DNA of 64,000 bases from Methylotenera sp. (GTDB lineage Bacteria; Pseudomonadota; Gammaproteobacteria; Burkholderiales; Methylophilaceae), in NCBI GenBank assembly GCA_030693535.1, contig JAUYAL010000077.1, forward strand, positions 124,001 to 188,000, read 5' to 3'. Made by a program: the position numbers and the translations under genes. Below, piece by piece: positions 20,768-31,060 of the stretch (position 1 is its first letter; each line of letters opens with the position of its first letter). Under the pieces are notes generated by a model. The model was given only the letters and a program-made list of their open reading frames with translations, was not told the origin of the DNA and did no database searches.

Positions 20768-21943
20768 TTAATGTTCGTTTGATTGACCAATCACGCCTAA
20801 AAATACTCTAACTAAGCCAAAAGCAATCCATGAAGCCGTGCTTTTAATGACATTTCCCTTTGCCCATTCTTTTGGAGAAACTTGAGTAGCGCCATCTTGA
20901 ATGGAAAAGATGATGTCTTCACGTAATTCTGTTGAAAACGACACGTCTTTTACTATCACATTAGCTTCACGAGCTAGTAACAAACTAAATGGATCAATGT
21001 TTGAGGACCCCACAGTCGACCAATCTTTATCGATGACCGCGACTTTGCTATGCATAAAACTTTTACGGTATTCATAAATTTCAATACCATTTCTTAAAAA
21101 TTCACCATAAAAGGCATGAGTTGCAAACATTAAAAAATATTCCATGCGACCTTGCAATAATAGTTTGACTGTCACGCCGCGTTTTGCCGCATCTAATAAA
21201 GCTTTACGAAATCTTCTTCCAGGAACAAAGTAAGCATTTGCAATAATTATTTCATATTTAGCGGCATTAATTGCTTCTAAGTATGCATTTTCAATATCGT
21301 TTCTATGAAGTACATTATCCCGTATGACAAATGCAGCATTTACCCCTGATGTATTGTCTTGTGGTGGCGTCTCATTGCTAAATTTATTGGAATGATTTTT
21401 TATGGATAGCAAATGTATCCATGCCATTCTCCACCAAAGTTTGTGGACACTTTCAGCGATTGCTGGTAACAAGCGACCTTCTATTCTCACAGCATAATCA
21501 ATGCGTGGTGGCACGTTATTCGGTTTGCGGTTTGGCACATCAAAGTCATCAATAATATTGATGCCGCCAACAAACCCTATCTTATTATCGATGACAATTA
21601 CTTTACGATGCAGTCGACGTAAGCGATTTTTTTTCAGTGACCAGGGTGATATTTTAGGGCGATAGAATATTATCTGTATTCCAGCAAGCTCTAGTGTCTT
21701 AATGTAACTTTTAGGCAAATCTTTACACCCAAACCCATCAAGTAAAATATGCACATGCACACCACGTTGTGCTGCTCTAATGAGTGCATTGCCAATACGA
21801 AAGCCGACAGCATCTGCTTGGTAAATATAGCTTTGTAGATAGATATCATGCGAAGCACTTTCAATAGTTGCCTCAAGAGCAGGGAAATATTCAACGCCAC
21901 TTCGTAGGAGTTTAATTTGATTGCCACCAATAAAATTGATCAT
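20768..21943 (-). CDS. Phospholipase D family, cardiolipin synthase B-like
   Basis: Likely joins two phosphatidyl units to make cardiolipin, or a related membrane phosphodiester. Two HKD motifs are intact: HRKVIVIDNKIGFVGG near residue 113 and HSKVAVIDKDWSTVGSSN near 295. It has 391 residues and no N-terminal membrane hairpin, like E. coli ClsB (YbhO). Its ATG overlaps the stop of the endonuclease/phosphatase gene upstream (ATGA), the same pairing as ybhP-ybhO in E. coli, so the two are surely co-translated. Confidence 0.85.
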   Translation of the reverse strand: MINFIGGNQIKLLRSGVEYFPALEATIESASHDIYLQSYIYQADAVGFRIGNALIRAAQRGVHVHILLDGFGCKDLPKSYIKTLELAGIQIIFYRPKISPWSLKKNRLRRLHRKVIVIDNKIGFVGGINIIDDFDVPNRKPNNVPPRIDYAVRIEGRLLPAIAESVHKLWWRMAWIHLLSIKNHSNKFSNETPPQDNTSGVNAAFVIRDNVLHRNDIENAYLEAINAAKYEIIIANAYFVPGRRFRKALLDAAKRGVTVKLLLQGRMEYFLMFATHAFYGEFLRNGIEIYEYRKSFMHSKVAVIDKDWSTVGSSNIDPFSLLLAREANVIVKDVSFSTELREDIIFSIQDGATQVSPKEWAKGNVIKSTASWIAFGLVRVFLGVIGQSNEH

Positions 21944-22692
21944 AATCTTCTTAAAGTCGCGGTGAGAATTGCATGGTCAGATAATCTAAGAAATATTGGT
22001 CCAGAATGCACTTCTACAAGTTTAATGTCAAAGCCTCGAACATAAATACGATCAAGTCTTAGTATTGGTAACCAAGAAGGAAAGCTACGTGCAGGCTTAC
22101 CAGTATGTTGTTCAAATACTTCATGCAATCCTAGGCGTTCAGCAAAGCTACGTCCACTACGCATACCCCAATCGTTAAAGTCACCTGCAATTATCAAAGG
22201 GGATTGAGGGGGAATGTTTTTCTCAATATAAGCGGATAGCGCAAGTAATTGTTGATGACGCCATCGAGCTAATAAACCAAGATGCACACAGATAGTATGC
22301 AATGGCACATCCCAATGCGGAATGTTGATTTCTGTATGTAACATGCCACGCTGTTCAGAGGCGTGTGCAGAAATATCTTGGTTAACGCTTGTAAGGATTG
22401 GGAACTTTGAAAGTACGGCATTTCCATGATGGCCTGCAGGATACACCGAATTTTTACCATAGGAATAGTCATGCCAAACTGATTCTGCCAAAAATTCTGT
22501 TTGCCCAGAGGTCGACCATGCAGCAAATCGCTCGTTATGTTTAGTATGTGCATCCTGTACCTCTTGCAGAAAAATCACATCAGCATGTAGTTTCCGCAGC
22601 ATTTCGCGTTGCAGGTGTAAGGAGAACTTAGCGTTAAAGTGCGTAAAGCCTTTATGAATATTAAATGTAGCAATGCGAAGTGTATTGTGCAA
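21940..22692 (-). CDS. Endonuclease/exonuclease/phosphatase family protein (YbhP-like)
   Basis: A 250-residue protein of the DNase I / sphingomyelinase-like metal phosphodiesterase fold. Catalytic motifs are in order: TFNIHKG, FLQEVQD, GDFNDWG, LDRIYVRG and SDHAILTA. The real substrate is not known; the partnership with a cardiolipin synthase suggests a phospholipid or phosphodiester substrate rather than DNA. It heads a two-gene transcript and is divergent from lepA. Confidence 0.85.
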   Translation of the reverse strand: MHNTLRIATFNIHKGFTHFNAKFSLHLQREMLRKLHADVIFLQEVQDAHTKHNERFAAWSTSGQTEFLAESVWHDYSYGKNSVYPAGHHGNAVLSKFPILTSVNQDISAHASEQRGMLHTEINIPHWDVPLHTICVHLGLLARWRHQQLLALSAYIEKNIPPQSPLIIAGDFNDWGMRSGRSFAERLGLHEVFEQHTGKPARSFPSWLPILRLDRIYVRGFDIKLVEVHSGPIFLRLSDHAILTATLRRL

Positions 22693-22805
22693 AATTAGCC
22701 TAAAGAATGCAGTTTGTCATGATATTGATAATACAACAATAAGCTTTTTAAGCAATTAATTACAAAATAATCAAGCATTTGTTGTAAAATCACGGCTATT
22801 GTGAA

Positions 22806-22825
22806 AAGGCGCTTAATTGCGCCTT
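22806..22825 (+). promoter_or_regulatory. Hairpin in the lepA leader
   Basis: AAGGCGC and GCGCCTT pair around the loop TTAATT, ending 29 bases before the lepA ATG. No run of T follows directly, so it is more likely a leader structure than a terminator. Confidence 0.45.
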
Positions 22826-22854
22826 AATCGTTTGTATAAAAGCTTAAAGACTAA

Positions 22855-24648
22855 ATGAAAAATATTCGAAACTTCTCTATTATCGCTCATATTGATCACG
22901 GTAAATCAACACTGGCTGATCGTATTATTCATCTATGTGGTGGCTTAGCAGACCGTGAAATGGAAGCTCAAGTGCTTGATTCAATGGATATTGAACGTGA
23001 GCGTGGCATTACAATTAAGGCGCAAACAGCGGCTTTGGATTACAAGGCGGATGACGGTCAGACGTATCACTTAAATCTAATTGATACCCCAGGGCATGTA
23101 GATTTTAGCTATGAGGTTTCTCGCTCGCTTTCTGCTTGTGAAGGAGCATTGCTCGTTGTGGATGCTTCTCAAGGTGTTGAGGCGCAAAGTGTTGCTAATT
23201 GCTACACCGCCTTAGATTTGGGTGTGGAAGTGACTGCAGTGCTGAATAAAATTGACTTGCCGTCAGCTGATCCAGAACGTGTGAAGCAAGAAATTGAAGA
23301 TGTAATAGGTGTGGATGCAAGCGACGCAGTGTTATGTTCAGCTAAAACAGGTTTAGGCGTGCGTGATGTTTTAGAAGCAGTGATTGCTAAAGTTCCTCCA
23401 CCAAAAGGTAATGTGGATGGGCCTCTAAAGGCATTAGTCATTGACGCGTGGTTTGATAACTACGTTGGCGTTGTTATGTTGGTTCGCGTGATTGATGGCG
23501 TTTTAAAACCAAAAGATAAAATACGTTTAATGGCAACGCATACTGATTTTTTATGTGAGCAAGTGGGCGTGTTTACGCCAAAATCTTTACAAAAATCCTC
23601 GCTTTCAGCTGGTGAAGTAGGCTTTATTATTGCTGGAATCAAAGAGCTGGCAAGTGCTAAAGTTGGCGACACTGTTACTTTGGTTAATAAGCCAGCCGCA
23701 GAACCACTCGCGGGTTTTAAGGAAGTGAAACCGCAGGTCTTCGCTGGCTTGTATCCAGTAGAATCAAATCAGTTTGAAGCGTTAAGAACAGCGCTAGAGA
23801 AACTCAGCTTGAACGATGCGAGTTTGCTATTCGAGCCAGAAAATTCAACGGCATTAGGTTTTGGTTTTAGATGCGGCTTTTTAGGCTTGCTACATATGGA
23901 AATCGTGCAAGAGCGTCTAGAGCGTGAGTATGACATGGATTTGATTACCACTGCACCAACGGTAGTCTATGAGTTGTTGCTCAAAGATGGTGCGGTTGTT
24001 CAGATTGAAAATCCATCACGGCTACCCGAACCTTCGCGAGTTGAAGAAACGAGAGAACCTGTCATTAATGTGAATTTATTAATGCCGCAAGACTACGTTG
24101 GGCCAGTCATGACGCTTTGTAATAACAAGCGGGGCATACAAAAAAATATGCAATACATGGGTCGGCAAGTGATGTTGAGTTATGAAATGCCTCTTAATGA
24201 AGTGGTGCTTGATTTCTTTGATAAATTAAAATCAGTGTCACGCGGTTATGCTTCAATGGACTATGAATTTTTAGAGTTTCGTGCGGCAGATTTAGTGAAG
24301 CTTGATATTATGGTTAATGGTGAAAAAGTTGATGCGCTGAGTATGATTGTACATAGAGCTAATAGTGTGCATCGTGGCCGCGAAGTGGCGGCAAAAATGC
24401 GGGAATTGATTCCTCGCCAAATGTTCGATGTGGCGATTCAGGCTTCTATCGGGGCAAACATTATTGCGCGGGAAACGGTCAAAGCTATGCGTAAAAATGT
24501 GATTGCTAAATGTTACGGCGGCGATGTTTCACGAAAGCGTAAATTGCTAGATAAGCAAAAAGAAGGTAAAAAACGCATGAAACAAGTTGGTAATGTTGAA
24601 ATCCCGCAAGAGGCCTTTTTGGCTATTTTACGTGTAGAGGATAAATAA
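22855..24648 (+). CDS. lepA: LepA (elongation factor 4), ribosome-associated GTPase
   Basis: Translation GTPase implicated in initiation and 30S biogenesis and in back-translocation in vitro. G1 is [13 protein letters not shown], the switch region [13 protein letters not shown]3 DTPGHVD and G4 NKIDLP. The diagnostic C-terminal domain, rich in basic residues ([20 protein letters not shown]), replaces EF-G domain IV. Length 597 (E. coli 599). Its stop codon overlaps the lepB start by one base (TAATG), the usual lepA-lepB operon. Confidence 0.98.
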   Translation: MKNIRNFSIIAHIDHGKSTLADRIIHLCGGLADREMEAQVLDSMDIERERGITIKAQTAALDYKADDGQTYHLNLIDTPGHVDFSYEVSRSLSACEGALLVVDASQGVEAQSVANCYTALDLGVEVTAVLNKIDLPSADPERVKQEIEDVIGVDASDAVLCSAKTGLGVRDVLEAVIAKVPPPKGNVDGPLKALVIDAWFDNYVGVVMLVRVIDGVLKPKDKIRLMATHTDFLCEQVGVFTPKSLQKSSLSAGEVGFIIAGIKELASAKVGDTVTLVNKPAAEPLAGFKEVKPQVFAGLYPVESNQFEALRTALEKLSLNDASLLFEPENSTALGFGFRCGFLGLLHMEIVQERLEREYDMDLITTAPTVVYELLLKDGAVVQIENPSRLPEPSRVEETREPVINVNLLMPQDYVGPVMTLCNNKRGIQKNMQYMGRQVMLSYEMPLNEVVLDFFDKLKSVSRGYASMDYEFLEFRAADLVKLDIMVNGEKVDALSMIVHRANSVHRGREVAAKMRELIPRQMFDVAIQASIGANIIARETVKAMRKNVIAKCYGGDVSRKRKLLDKQKEGKKRMKQVGNVEIPQEAFLAILRVEDK

Positions 24649-25427
24649 TGTATTTTGCATTGTTCATGGTGGCAATACTTGTAATCACTGGTTTTATTTG
24701 GCTACTAGATAGTTTTGTATTGCGCAAAAAACGCCCAGTAGGCGTAGCTGAGCCCATAGCCGTAGAGTATGCAAAAAGTTTTTTCCCGGTTATTTTAGTG
24801 GTGTTTTTTGTACGGTCTTTTATTGTTGAGCCTTTCAAAATTCCATCAGGCTCGATGATGCCTACTTTGTTGGCAGGAGATTACATTTTAGTAAATAAGT
24901 TTACTTATGGCTTACGCGTACCAATTTTAAATAACACCTTTTTTGAAATTAACAAGCCAAGCCGTGGTGATGTATTTGTGTTTCATTTTCCACCTGAGCC
25001 ATCCGTAGATTATATTAAGCGGGTAGTTGGTTTGCCTGGCGACAAAATTCGCTACTTTGATAAACGACTAACTATTAACGGAAAGTTGCTGGAAGTAAGC
25101 GATGTAGGTAATTATGAGTATGTGAAACCAGGACTGAATATGGTAACGGCAAAAAAATATCAAGAGCAGCTAGGTATTTGGCGTCACGATATTTTGATTA
25201 ATGAGTGGATAGGTAGTTATGACCCTGATGCGATAGGAACGAAATTTGCCAACGATGAAGAGATTGTCGTACCTGCTGGACATTATTTGGCGATGGGTGA
25301 TAATCGTGATGATAGTTCAGATAGTCGCGTATGGGGCTTTGTCCCAGAGAAAAATTTAGTAGGTAAAGCATTTTTCATCTGGATGAATTTTGATCAGGGT
25401 TCCAGAATTGGCGATGCTATACGATAA
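24648..25427 (+). CDS. lepB: Signal peptidase I
   Basis: Inner-membrane protease that cleaves Sec and Tat signal peptides. There are two membrane segments (about 3-22 and 45-60). The catalytic serine is S69 in PSGSMMPTL and the general-base lysine is K124 in YIKRVVGLPGD. Box E (GDNRDDSSDSRVWGFV) is at about 220-235. At 259 residues it is a short form compared with E. coli (324). Translationally coupled to lepA. Confidence 0.96.
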   Translation: MYFALFMVAILVITGFIWLLDSFVLRKKRPVGVAEPIAVEYAKSFFPVILVVFFVRSFIVEPFKIPSGSMMPTLLAGDYILVNKFTYGLRVPILNNTFFEINKPSRGDVFVFHFPPEPSVDYIKRVVGLPGDKIRYFDKRLTINGKLLEVSDVGNYEYVKPGLNMVTAKKYQEQLGIWRHDILINEWIGSYDPDAIGTKFANDEEIVVPAGHYLAMGDNRDDSSDSRVWGFVPEKNLVGKAFFIWMNFDQGSRIGDAIR

Positions 25428-25466
25428 AGATAATATTCATCTATGACTTAAAAATTGGAGAAAATA

Positions 25467-25859
25467 ATGCTAAACAATAAATTAAATACATACATTAGCT
25501 TTAAGAAGCAAGCTGGAGCGACATTTATTGGTATGTTGTTTGTTGGCGCTGCAGTGGCATTTGTAGCGCTAATTGCCATGAAGGTTTTCCCTGCTTATCA
25601 AGAATACTTTTCTGTTAAAACGGTTATTAAGGCGCTGAATAAAGAGCCTTTAAGTTCCATGAGTAAAAAAGAAATTCAAGATTCATTTAACAGACGTGCA
25701 GATACTGGCTATGTAGATGTAGTTACAGGTAGCGATCTAACCATTGATAAAAATGATGCTGGAGAAACAGTGGTTTCTGTACAGTATCAAGTGATTAAGC
25801 CTCTTTTTGGCAATGCTAGTATTTTAATTGATTTTGAAACTTCGGCCGATGGTAAATAA
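25467..25859 (+). CDS. DUF4845 family small membrane protein
   Basis: A 130-residue protein with one N-terminal membrane segment (ATFIGMLFVGAAVAFVALIAM) preceded by polar and basic residues. This looks like the start of a pilin-like or single-anchor protein; the rest is predicted periplasmic. ATG 25467 is favoured because GGAG lies 6 bases upstream. A DUF4845 gene between lepB and rnc is a constant feature in betaproteobacteria. Function is unknown; being between signal peptidase and RNase III gives no clear clue. Confidence 0.8.
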   Translation: MLNNKLNTYISFKKQAGATFIGMLFVGAAVAFVALIAMKVFPAYQEYFSVKTVIKALNKEPLSSMSKKEIQDSFNRRADTGYVDVVTGSDLTIDKNDAGETVVSVQYQVIKPLFGNASILIDFETSADGK

Positions 25860-25886
25860 TTTAAGCCAACTGTTCTCTCGTTACCA

Positions 25887-26588
25887 ATGACTCTGCAGAT
25901 TCTCTCTAAGCGACTCCCATACAAATTTGTAGACCAGAGTCTACTATCACAAGCACTCACACACCGTAGTTATAGTGCTAAAAATAATGAACGCTTAGAG
26001 TACTTGGGCGATGGTGCGCTTAATTTTATTATTGCCAATCAGTTGTATCAGCGATTTTCCGCTTTAGATGAAGGTGATTTAAGCCGATTACGTGCGCAAT
26101 TAGTGAAAGAGGCGACCATCAGTGAAATTGCATTTTCGCTAGATTTAGGTGATGCGCTCAGGCTGGGTGAAGGTGAGTTAAAAAGCGCTGGTTGGCGTAG
26201 ACCTTCTATATTAGCGGATGCTCTCGAAGCCATTATCGGTGCAGTGTATTTAGATGGTGGTTTTTTAGCAGCTGAAGCGCTGGTACTGTATTTATATGCA
26301 GAAAAGCTAAGTACTATAGACCCCAAGGTGATAGATAAAGATCCTAAATCCTTGTTACAGGAACTTTTACAAGGTAAAAAAGTAGCTGTACCAGAGTATG
26401 CCGTTGTTCACACTGGGGGAGAGGCACACGCCCAAGTATTTATTGTGGAATGCTTTATACAAAAAATGGATATACGTACGATTGGTGAAGGTGCTAGCCG
26501 GCGTATCGCAGAGCAGCAGGCTGCACAACTTGCTTTGCAAGCATTAGAAAAAATAAGCTTTGGAAAAAGCCGTATCGCATCAACATAG
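25887..26588 (+). CDS. rnc: Ribonuclease III
   Basis: Double-strand RNA endonuclease that processes rRNA precursors and structured mRNAs. The catalytic signature NERLEYLGDGALN is at about 33-45, with the second acidic cluster in LADALEAIIGAVYLDGG (about 112-128). The double-stranded RNA-binding domain fills about 153-225 (DPKSLLQELLQGK, ASRRIAEQQAAQLALQAL). Length 233 (E. coli 226). Part of lepA-lepB-DUF4845-rnc-era-recO-pdxJ. Confidence 0.97.
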   Translation: MTLQILSKRLPYKFVDQSLLSQALTHRSYSAKNNERLEYLGDGALNFIIANQLYQRFSALDEGDLSRLRAQLVKEATISEIAFSLDLGDALRLGEGELKSAGWRRPSILADALEAIIGAVYLDGGFLAAEALVLYLYAEKLSTIDPKVIDKDPKSLLQELLQGKKVAVPEYAVVHTGGEAHAQVFIVECFIQKMDIRTIGEGASRRIAEQQAAQLALQALEKISFGKSRIAST

Positions 26589-26606
26589 ATTGGATAGTAA
26601 TAAAAT

Positions 26607-27518
26607 ATGACAGATTTAGACTCAGATTTAGCGGCAACATCTACATTTAAATGCGGAACTATCGCCATAGTAGGCAGGCCTAATGTAGGTAAATCAACCT
26701 TACTTAATCATATTCTAGGAATGAAGTTAGCAATCACTTCGCGTAAGGCTCAAACAACACGGCATCGCTTATTGGGTATCCATACAACAGAAGATACACA
26801 ATTTTTATTCGTAGATACTCCTGGCTTTCAGCAAAAACATCTAAATGCACTGAATAAAGGATTGAACAAAACTGTTACGCAAGTACTCACTGAAGTTGAT
26901 GTAGTTCTTTTTGTGATTGAGCCGATGAAGTTGGGTGATGCTGACCGAAAAGTATTAGCCTTACTTTCCGAAAAAACACCAACATTTTTGGTGGTAAATA
27001 AATTAGATTTAATGGGTGACAAAGGCAATGTATTGCCTTTGATTCAGGATTTTGATTTGGAGTTTCCATTCTGTGAAATCGTGCCTGTGAGTGCTAAAAA
27101 AAGTCTTAATTTGGATGAGCTTTTACAAACTATACGTAAATATCTACCAGAACAAGTAGCAATTTATTCTGAAGATGAACTCACGGATAAAAATGAACGC
27201 TTTTTAGCCGCTGAACTCGTACGCGAGAAAATTTTCAGATTGGTTGGTGATGAACTGCCTTATGCTGTTACCGTTGAAATTGAAAAGTTTGAAGTGGTTG
27301 GCAACTTACGTCGCATTTTTGTCGCGATTATTGTTGATAAAGATAGTCAAAAACCAATGCTTATCGGTAAGAATGGTGAAAAAATGAAACAAATTTCCAC
27401 CGAAGCACGCCAAGATATGGAAAAGCTATTTGGTAGTAAGGTTTATCTAGAAACTTGGGTGAAAGTAAAAGGTGGCTGGGCGGACGACGAGCGAGCGCTA
27501 AAATCTTTAGGTTATTAG
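26607..27518 (+). CDS. era: Era GTPase
   Basis: Essential GTPase that binds the 3' end of 16S rRNA and assists 30S assembly. G1 GRPNVGKSTLLN, G3 DTPGFQ and G4 NKLDLM are all present, and the KH domain motif LIGKNGEKMKQIS is at about 250-262. The 303-residue length fits the family. It begins 18 bases after rnc, the same pairing as in E. coli. Confidence 0.97.
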   Translation: MTDLDSDLAATSTFKCGTIAIVGRPNVGKSTLLNHILGMKLAITSRKAQTTRHRLLGIHTTEDTQFLFVDTPGFQQKHLNALNKGLNKTVTQVLTEVDVVLFVIEPMKLGDADRKVLALLSEKTPTFLVVNKLDLMGDKGNVLPLIQDFDLEFPFCEIVPVSAKKSLNLDELLQTIRKYLPEQVAIYSEDELTDKNERFLAAELVREKIFRLVGDELPYAVTVEIEKFEVVGNLRRIFVAIIVDKDSQKPMLIGKNGEKMKQISTEARQDMEKLFGSKVYLETWVKVKGGWADDERALKSLGY

Positions 27519-27564
27519 TGTCACACAATATGTGACTGCAAGCATAGAGTTACCCTAAACATTG

Positions 27565-28299
27565 ATGACTTCAGTAAATTCGCATCGCCAAGACAATCAA
27601 GCAGTTTATGTACTGCATACCTATCCATTCAAAGAAACCAGTCTAGTTGTTGAGTTGTTTGCTCATGGTTTTGGTCGTGTCGCCGCTACGGCAAAAGGTG
27701 CTAGACGTCCAAGGTCGGCCATGCGCGGCATGCTACAGTCTTTTCAACCTTTAATTGCGACCTGGTCTGGCAAGCTGGAGCTTAAAACTTTACATAGCCT
27801 AGAGTGGGGCGGAGGACTGCTATTGCTTAAAGGTGAGGCGCTTATGTGCGGTTTTTATCTCAACGAATTATTGTTGCGTTTATTACCACGTGAAGATTCT
27901 CATGAAGCCTTGTTTGAATATTACAGTGCAACATTAAAAATACTGTCGAGCGGTGAAAATTTAGCAACGACACTTCGACGCTTTGAGCTGAAATTATTAC
28001 AAGAATTAGGTTATGCAATTCCATTGCAATGCGATTCAAGAAATGAGCAAATACTAGAATCAGAAAATTATCGATACGAAGCTGAGCAAGGTGCTATTAG
28101 ATTTAATAGCTTGTTAAATCGACAGAAAAGTGGCGTACAATTGCTTGGTAAAACCCTGATTGATATGGTTGCTGACGATTACAGTCACCCACAAACGCAA
28201 CAACAAAGCAAACAGTTAATGCGCTATTTGTTAATGCATTATTTGGGTGACAAGCCACTGTACTCACGACAATTACTAATTGATTTACAAGGGTTTTGA
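27565..28299 (+). CDS. recO: RecO recombination mediator
   Basis: Helps load RecA onto gapped DNA coated with SSB, together with RecR. The N-terminal OB fold starts QAVYVLHTYPFKETSLVVEL and continues with ATAKGARRPRSAMRG, followed by a helical domain. No zinc-finger cysteine set is obvious, as in E. coli RecO. It has 244 residues and follows era, the standard order. ATG at 27565 is preferred to the adjacent TTG. Confidence 0.93.
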   Translation: MTSVNSHRQDNQAVYVLHTYPFKETSLVVELFAHGFGRVAATAKGARRPRSAMRGMLQSFQPLIATWSGKLELKTLHSLEWGGGLLLLKGEALMCGFYLNELLLRLLPREDSHEALFEYYSATLKILSSGENLATTLRRFELKLLQELGYAIPLQCDSRNEQILESENYRYEAEQGAIRFNSLLNRQKSGVQLLGKTLIDMVADDYSHPQTQQQSKQLMRYLLMHYLGDKPLYSRQLLIDLQGF

Positions 28300-28341
28300 G
28301 CCTTAGTGATTTTATAAAGTTAAAAGATAGAAAAATATATA

Positions 28342-29070
28342 ATGATTAAATTAGGTGTCAACATCGACCACGTAGCAACAATCCGCCAAGCACGTGGCAC
28401 AAAATATCCGAGTGTTGTTCAAGCGGCTTTACGTGCAGAGCAATCGGGAGCAGATAGTATTACATTGCATCTGCGTGAAGACCGCCGTCACATGCAAGAT
28501 GCTGATGTACGCGCTTTACGTAGCTTATTGCAAACGCGAATGAATCTTGAATGTGCCGTGACTGATGAAATGATATGCATTGCGCTAGAAGTCGCTCCGC
28601 AAGATGTTTGCCTAGTGCCTGAGCGCCGTGAGGAGCGTACTACTGAAGGTGGGCTCGATGTTCTAGGTAATTTTGCCAACATACAAAAAGCCGTTAAAAG
28701 ATTAAGTGACGCAAATATTAGAGTTTCACTTTTTATTGGTCCAGACTTCGCACAAATTGATGCTGCAAAAAAAACAGGCGCCCCCGTGATTGAATTACAC
28801 ACAGGAACATTTGCTGATGCTGAAAGTATTGCAGATAAAGAGCGTGAACTGAACCGTATCAAAGATGCAGTCAATCACGGATTAAAACAAGGTTTAGTAG
28901 TGAATGCTGGTCATGGTTTGCATTATCATAATGTGCATGAAATTGCCTCGATTGAAGGTATAGACGAGCTAAATATTGGCCATGCTATTGTCTCTCATGC
29001 TTTGTTTGTAGGCTGGGATAACGCCGTACGAGAGATGAAAGCGTTAATGAAAGAGTTTGCTTTTAAGTAA
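28342..29070 (+). CDS. pdxJ: Pyridoxine 5'-phosphate synthase
   Basis: Condenses 3-amino-2-oxopropyl phosphate with 1-deoxyxylulose 5-phosphate, the last ring-forming step of vitamin B6 synthesis. Family signatures: [20 protein letters not shown] at the N-terminus, [29 protein letters not shown] and [12 protein letters not shown]. 242 residues, normal. Downstream of recO, as in many proteobacteria. Confidence 0.97.
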   Translation: MIKLGVNIDHVATIRQARGTKYPSVVQAALRAEQSGADSITLHLREDRRHMQDADVRALRSLLQTRMNLECAVTDEMICIALEVAPQDVCLVPERREERTTEGGLDVLGNFANIQKAVKRLSDANIRVSLFIGPDFAQIDAAKKTGAPVIELHTGTFADAESIADKERELNRIKDAVNHGLKQGLVVNAGHGLHYHNVHEIASIEGIDELNIGHAIVSHALFVGWDNAVREMKALMKEFAFK

Positions 29071-29221
29071 CTCAAAGGGTGTCTCTATTAATTCAAGTTT
29101 TTAAGTCAGACAAGACGTGTGTTAAAAATTAGGACGCGGTATATGTTTATATATTAATGCATAATTTTTATGAGCAACAATGTGTGACAATTAAAATTAA
29201 ATTAATAGAGGTGACCTAAAG

Positions 29222-29599
29222 ATGATTTTTGGTATTGGTACAGATATAGTAGAAGTCACTCGTATAGATGCTTCAATTCAGCAGTTTGGCGATGACTTTG
29301 CCAAGCGCATACTTGCTGAAAGTGAATTGCTAAGTTATTCACAATCTCAAATCAAAGCACGGTTTTTAGCTAAACGATTTGCTGCAAAAGAGGCCTTTTC
29401 TAAAGCATTGGGAACAGGTCTACGCGAGCCTGCCACGTTTCATAATATCGCAGTTGCGCATAATGAATTAGGTAAACCGATTTTAGTATTAGCACCTGAA
29501 TTGCTGATTTTTATGCAAATTAAAAATATCACAAAAATGCATATCAGCATTAGCGATGAAAAGAATTTAGCAACAGCATTTGTGGTGCTTGAAACGTGA
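29222..29599 (+). CDS. acpS: Holo-(acyl-carrier-protein) synthase
   Basis: Transfers phosphopantetheine from CoA to acyl carrier protein. Metal- and CoA-binding motifs GIGTDIVEVTRI (Asp 8) and FAAKEAFSKALGTG (Glu in KEA) are intact in 125 residues. A 151-base AT-rich gap separates it from pdxJ, in which GAGGTGA provides a ribosome site; it probably has its own promoter. The stop overlaps the next start (GTGA). Confidence 0.95.
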   Translation: MIFGIGTDIVEVTRIDASIQQFGDDFAKRILAESELLSYSQSQIKARFLAKRFAAKEAFSKALGTGLREPATFHNIAVAHNELGKPILVLAPELLIFMQIKNITKMHISISDEKNLATAFVVLET

Positions 29600-30378
29600 A
29601 TTCTTCGATGGATATGGCGCGTCGGTTTGGCGGTATATCAAGGTTATATGGAGCCGATGGTCTAACTAAATTGCAAACTATGCATATCTGCGTGATAGGA
29701 ATTGGTGGTGTAGGTAGTTGGGCTGCCGAGGCCATTGCGCGCAATGCTGTTGGTACAATTACGTTAATAGATTTGGATAATATTGCTGAATCGAATGTGA
29801 ATCGCCAGCTTCATGCAGTAGAGGGTGCTTTTGGTAAAGCGAAAGTAACCGCAATGGCTGAGCGGATCCGGCTGATTAATCCTGTTGCAACAGTGAATGA
29901 GATTGAAGATTTTGTGACGGTTGAAAACGTGAACGAAATACTCAATCGTAATTTTGACGGCGTGATTGATTGTATTGATGATGCAAAGGCTAAAGCTGCA
30001 ATAGCTGTTTTCTGTGGGCAGAAAAACATTCCCTTGATAATGGCTGGTGCGGCAGGTGGGCGCTTAGACGCAGGCCATATCAAACATGCTGATTTAAGCC
30101 AAGTGAGTCACGATAAACTACTTGCAAAAGTACGCAATATATTGCGTCGCGATTACAATTTTACGAAAGCTGATGAAGTTGAAAATAAACCATCAAAATT
30201 TGGTGTTCAGTGCATCTATTCAGATGAGAAAGTTGTAATTCCAGATCGCTTATGTGCTTTAGAAAGTACTCCAATCACTGGACTCAATTGCGCTGGCTAT
30301 GGTTCCAGTGTGTGCGTTACTGCCCCATTTGGCTTTGCCGCAACTGGATTGTTACTGCAACAATTACTGAGACGTTGA
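29596..30378 (+). CDS. tcdA: TcdA, tRNA threonylcarbamoyladenosine dehydratase
   Basis: E1-like enzyme that cyclises t6A at tRNA position 37 using ATP. The nucleotide-binding motif GIGGVGSWAAEAIARN is near residues 35-50, with NVNRQLHA and the DCIDDAKAK segment typical of this branch of ThiF/MoeB proteins. The GTG start overlaps the acpS stop (GTGA); the ATG 12 bases on is an alternative. It converges on the next gene with only 11 bases between. Confidence 0.92.
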   Translation: MNSSMDMARRFGGISRLYGADGLTKLQTMHICVIGIGGVGSWAAEAIARNAVGTITLIDLDNIAESNVNRQLHAVEGAFGKAKVTAMAERIRLINPVATVNEIEDFVTVENVNEILNRNFDGVIDCIDDAKAKAAIAVFCGQKNIPLIMAGAAGGRLDAGHIKHADLSQVSHDKLLAKVRNILRRDYNFTKADEVENKPSKFGVQCIYSDEKVVIPDRLCALESTPITGLNCAGYGSSVCVTAPFGFAATGLLLQQLLRR

Positions 30379-30389
30379 CTGGATATCTG

Positions 30390-30917
30390 CTAAAAAATGT
30401 GATTGTTTTGATCTAGTACTTTATTTTCTAGTGTTTGATGGATCTGGTCCATTAAAAAACTTGTAGATTCACGACCTAGTTTAGATTCACGCATTGCCAT
30501 GTGCCAACTTGAAATGCAACTCCTTAGATCGACTTCATGCTCACATGCTTGGATGCGTGTTTTTATACTATGTCCCATTAGTCCTAAGTAATCATTTGTA
30601 GCATCAACTAGAATGGTTTTAATTGCTTCTATTTGTATTGAATTGATTGGTGCTGTTAAACTATTTTGGAAGAGGAAAGATGGTGTAATGATTGAAGTTT
30701 TTTTCTCAGTGAGACAATCGCTAGGGCGCTGAATATAACCATTCAGTTCAAGCTTTTGAATTATATCCTCCAGTAACTCTTTTTTAAAAAACTGCTCTAA
30801 GTCTTCAGTTTTTCTTACACCATTGATTAGCAGTAATACTTGTCGTTCTTTAAAATGTAATGTGCGTTTTTCATTTACGAATTCAATATGACCGAGTTCG
30901 GATTTTTCATATACCAT
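30390..30917 (-). CDS. Conserved hypothetical protein beside ppk1
   Basis: A 175-residue cytoplasmic protein with no signal peptide or membrane segment. The N-terminal part (FKERQVLLLINGVRKTEDL) resembles a small winged-helix or regulator-like domain, and about residues 88-165 form a helical domain with DYLGLMGHSIKTRIQA and SSWHMAMRESKLGRES. I remember similar helical domains in betaproteobacterial hypothetical proteins but cannot assign a role. It is divergent from ppk1 across 187 bases that hold a Pho box. Confidence 0.6.
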   Translation of the reverse strand: MVYEKSELGHIEFVNEKRTLHFKERQVLLLINGVRKTEDLEQFFKKELLEDIIQKLELNGYIQRPSDCLTEKKTSIITPSFLFQNSLTAPINSIQIEAIKTILVDATNDYLGLMGHSIKTRIQACEHEVDLRSCISSWHMAMRESKLGRESTSFLMDQIHQTLENKVLDQNNHIF

Positions 30918-31042
30918 GATGCATGTGTAATTGATAATAATTGTTTAGTATATATTCTGTGATGATTGTTACATTAAAATTTCCTTTATGTGAAGAATGC
31001 ATGAATTAATTTGATATGAAATAGCCCGTTTTTTTCATTAAA

Positions 31043-31060
31043 AAGTCATTAATCTGTCAC
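31043..31060 (+). promoter_or_regulatory. Pho box upstream of ppk1
   Basis: This 18-base site matches the E. coli PhoB consensus CTGTCATAAATCTGTCAC at 15 of 18 positions, with both 7-base half-repeats visible (GTCATTA and CTGTCAC). A plausible -10 (TAACAT, 31071-31076) lies 10 bases beyond, the spacing usual for PhoB-activated promoters. The ppk1 ATG is 44 bases after the box. Confidence 0.75.

Noticed and set aside
29071..29221. Possible small RNA or tRNA in the gap between pdxJ and acpS
   Set aside because: No cloverleaf, no strong hairpin and no terminator; it reads as an AT-rich promoter region for acpS.
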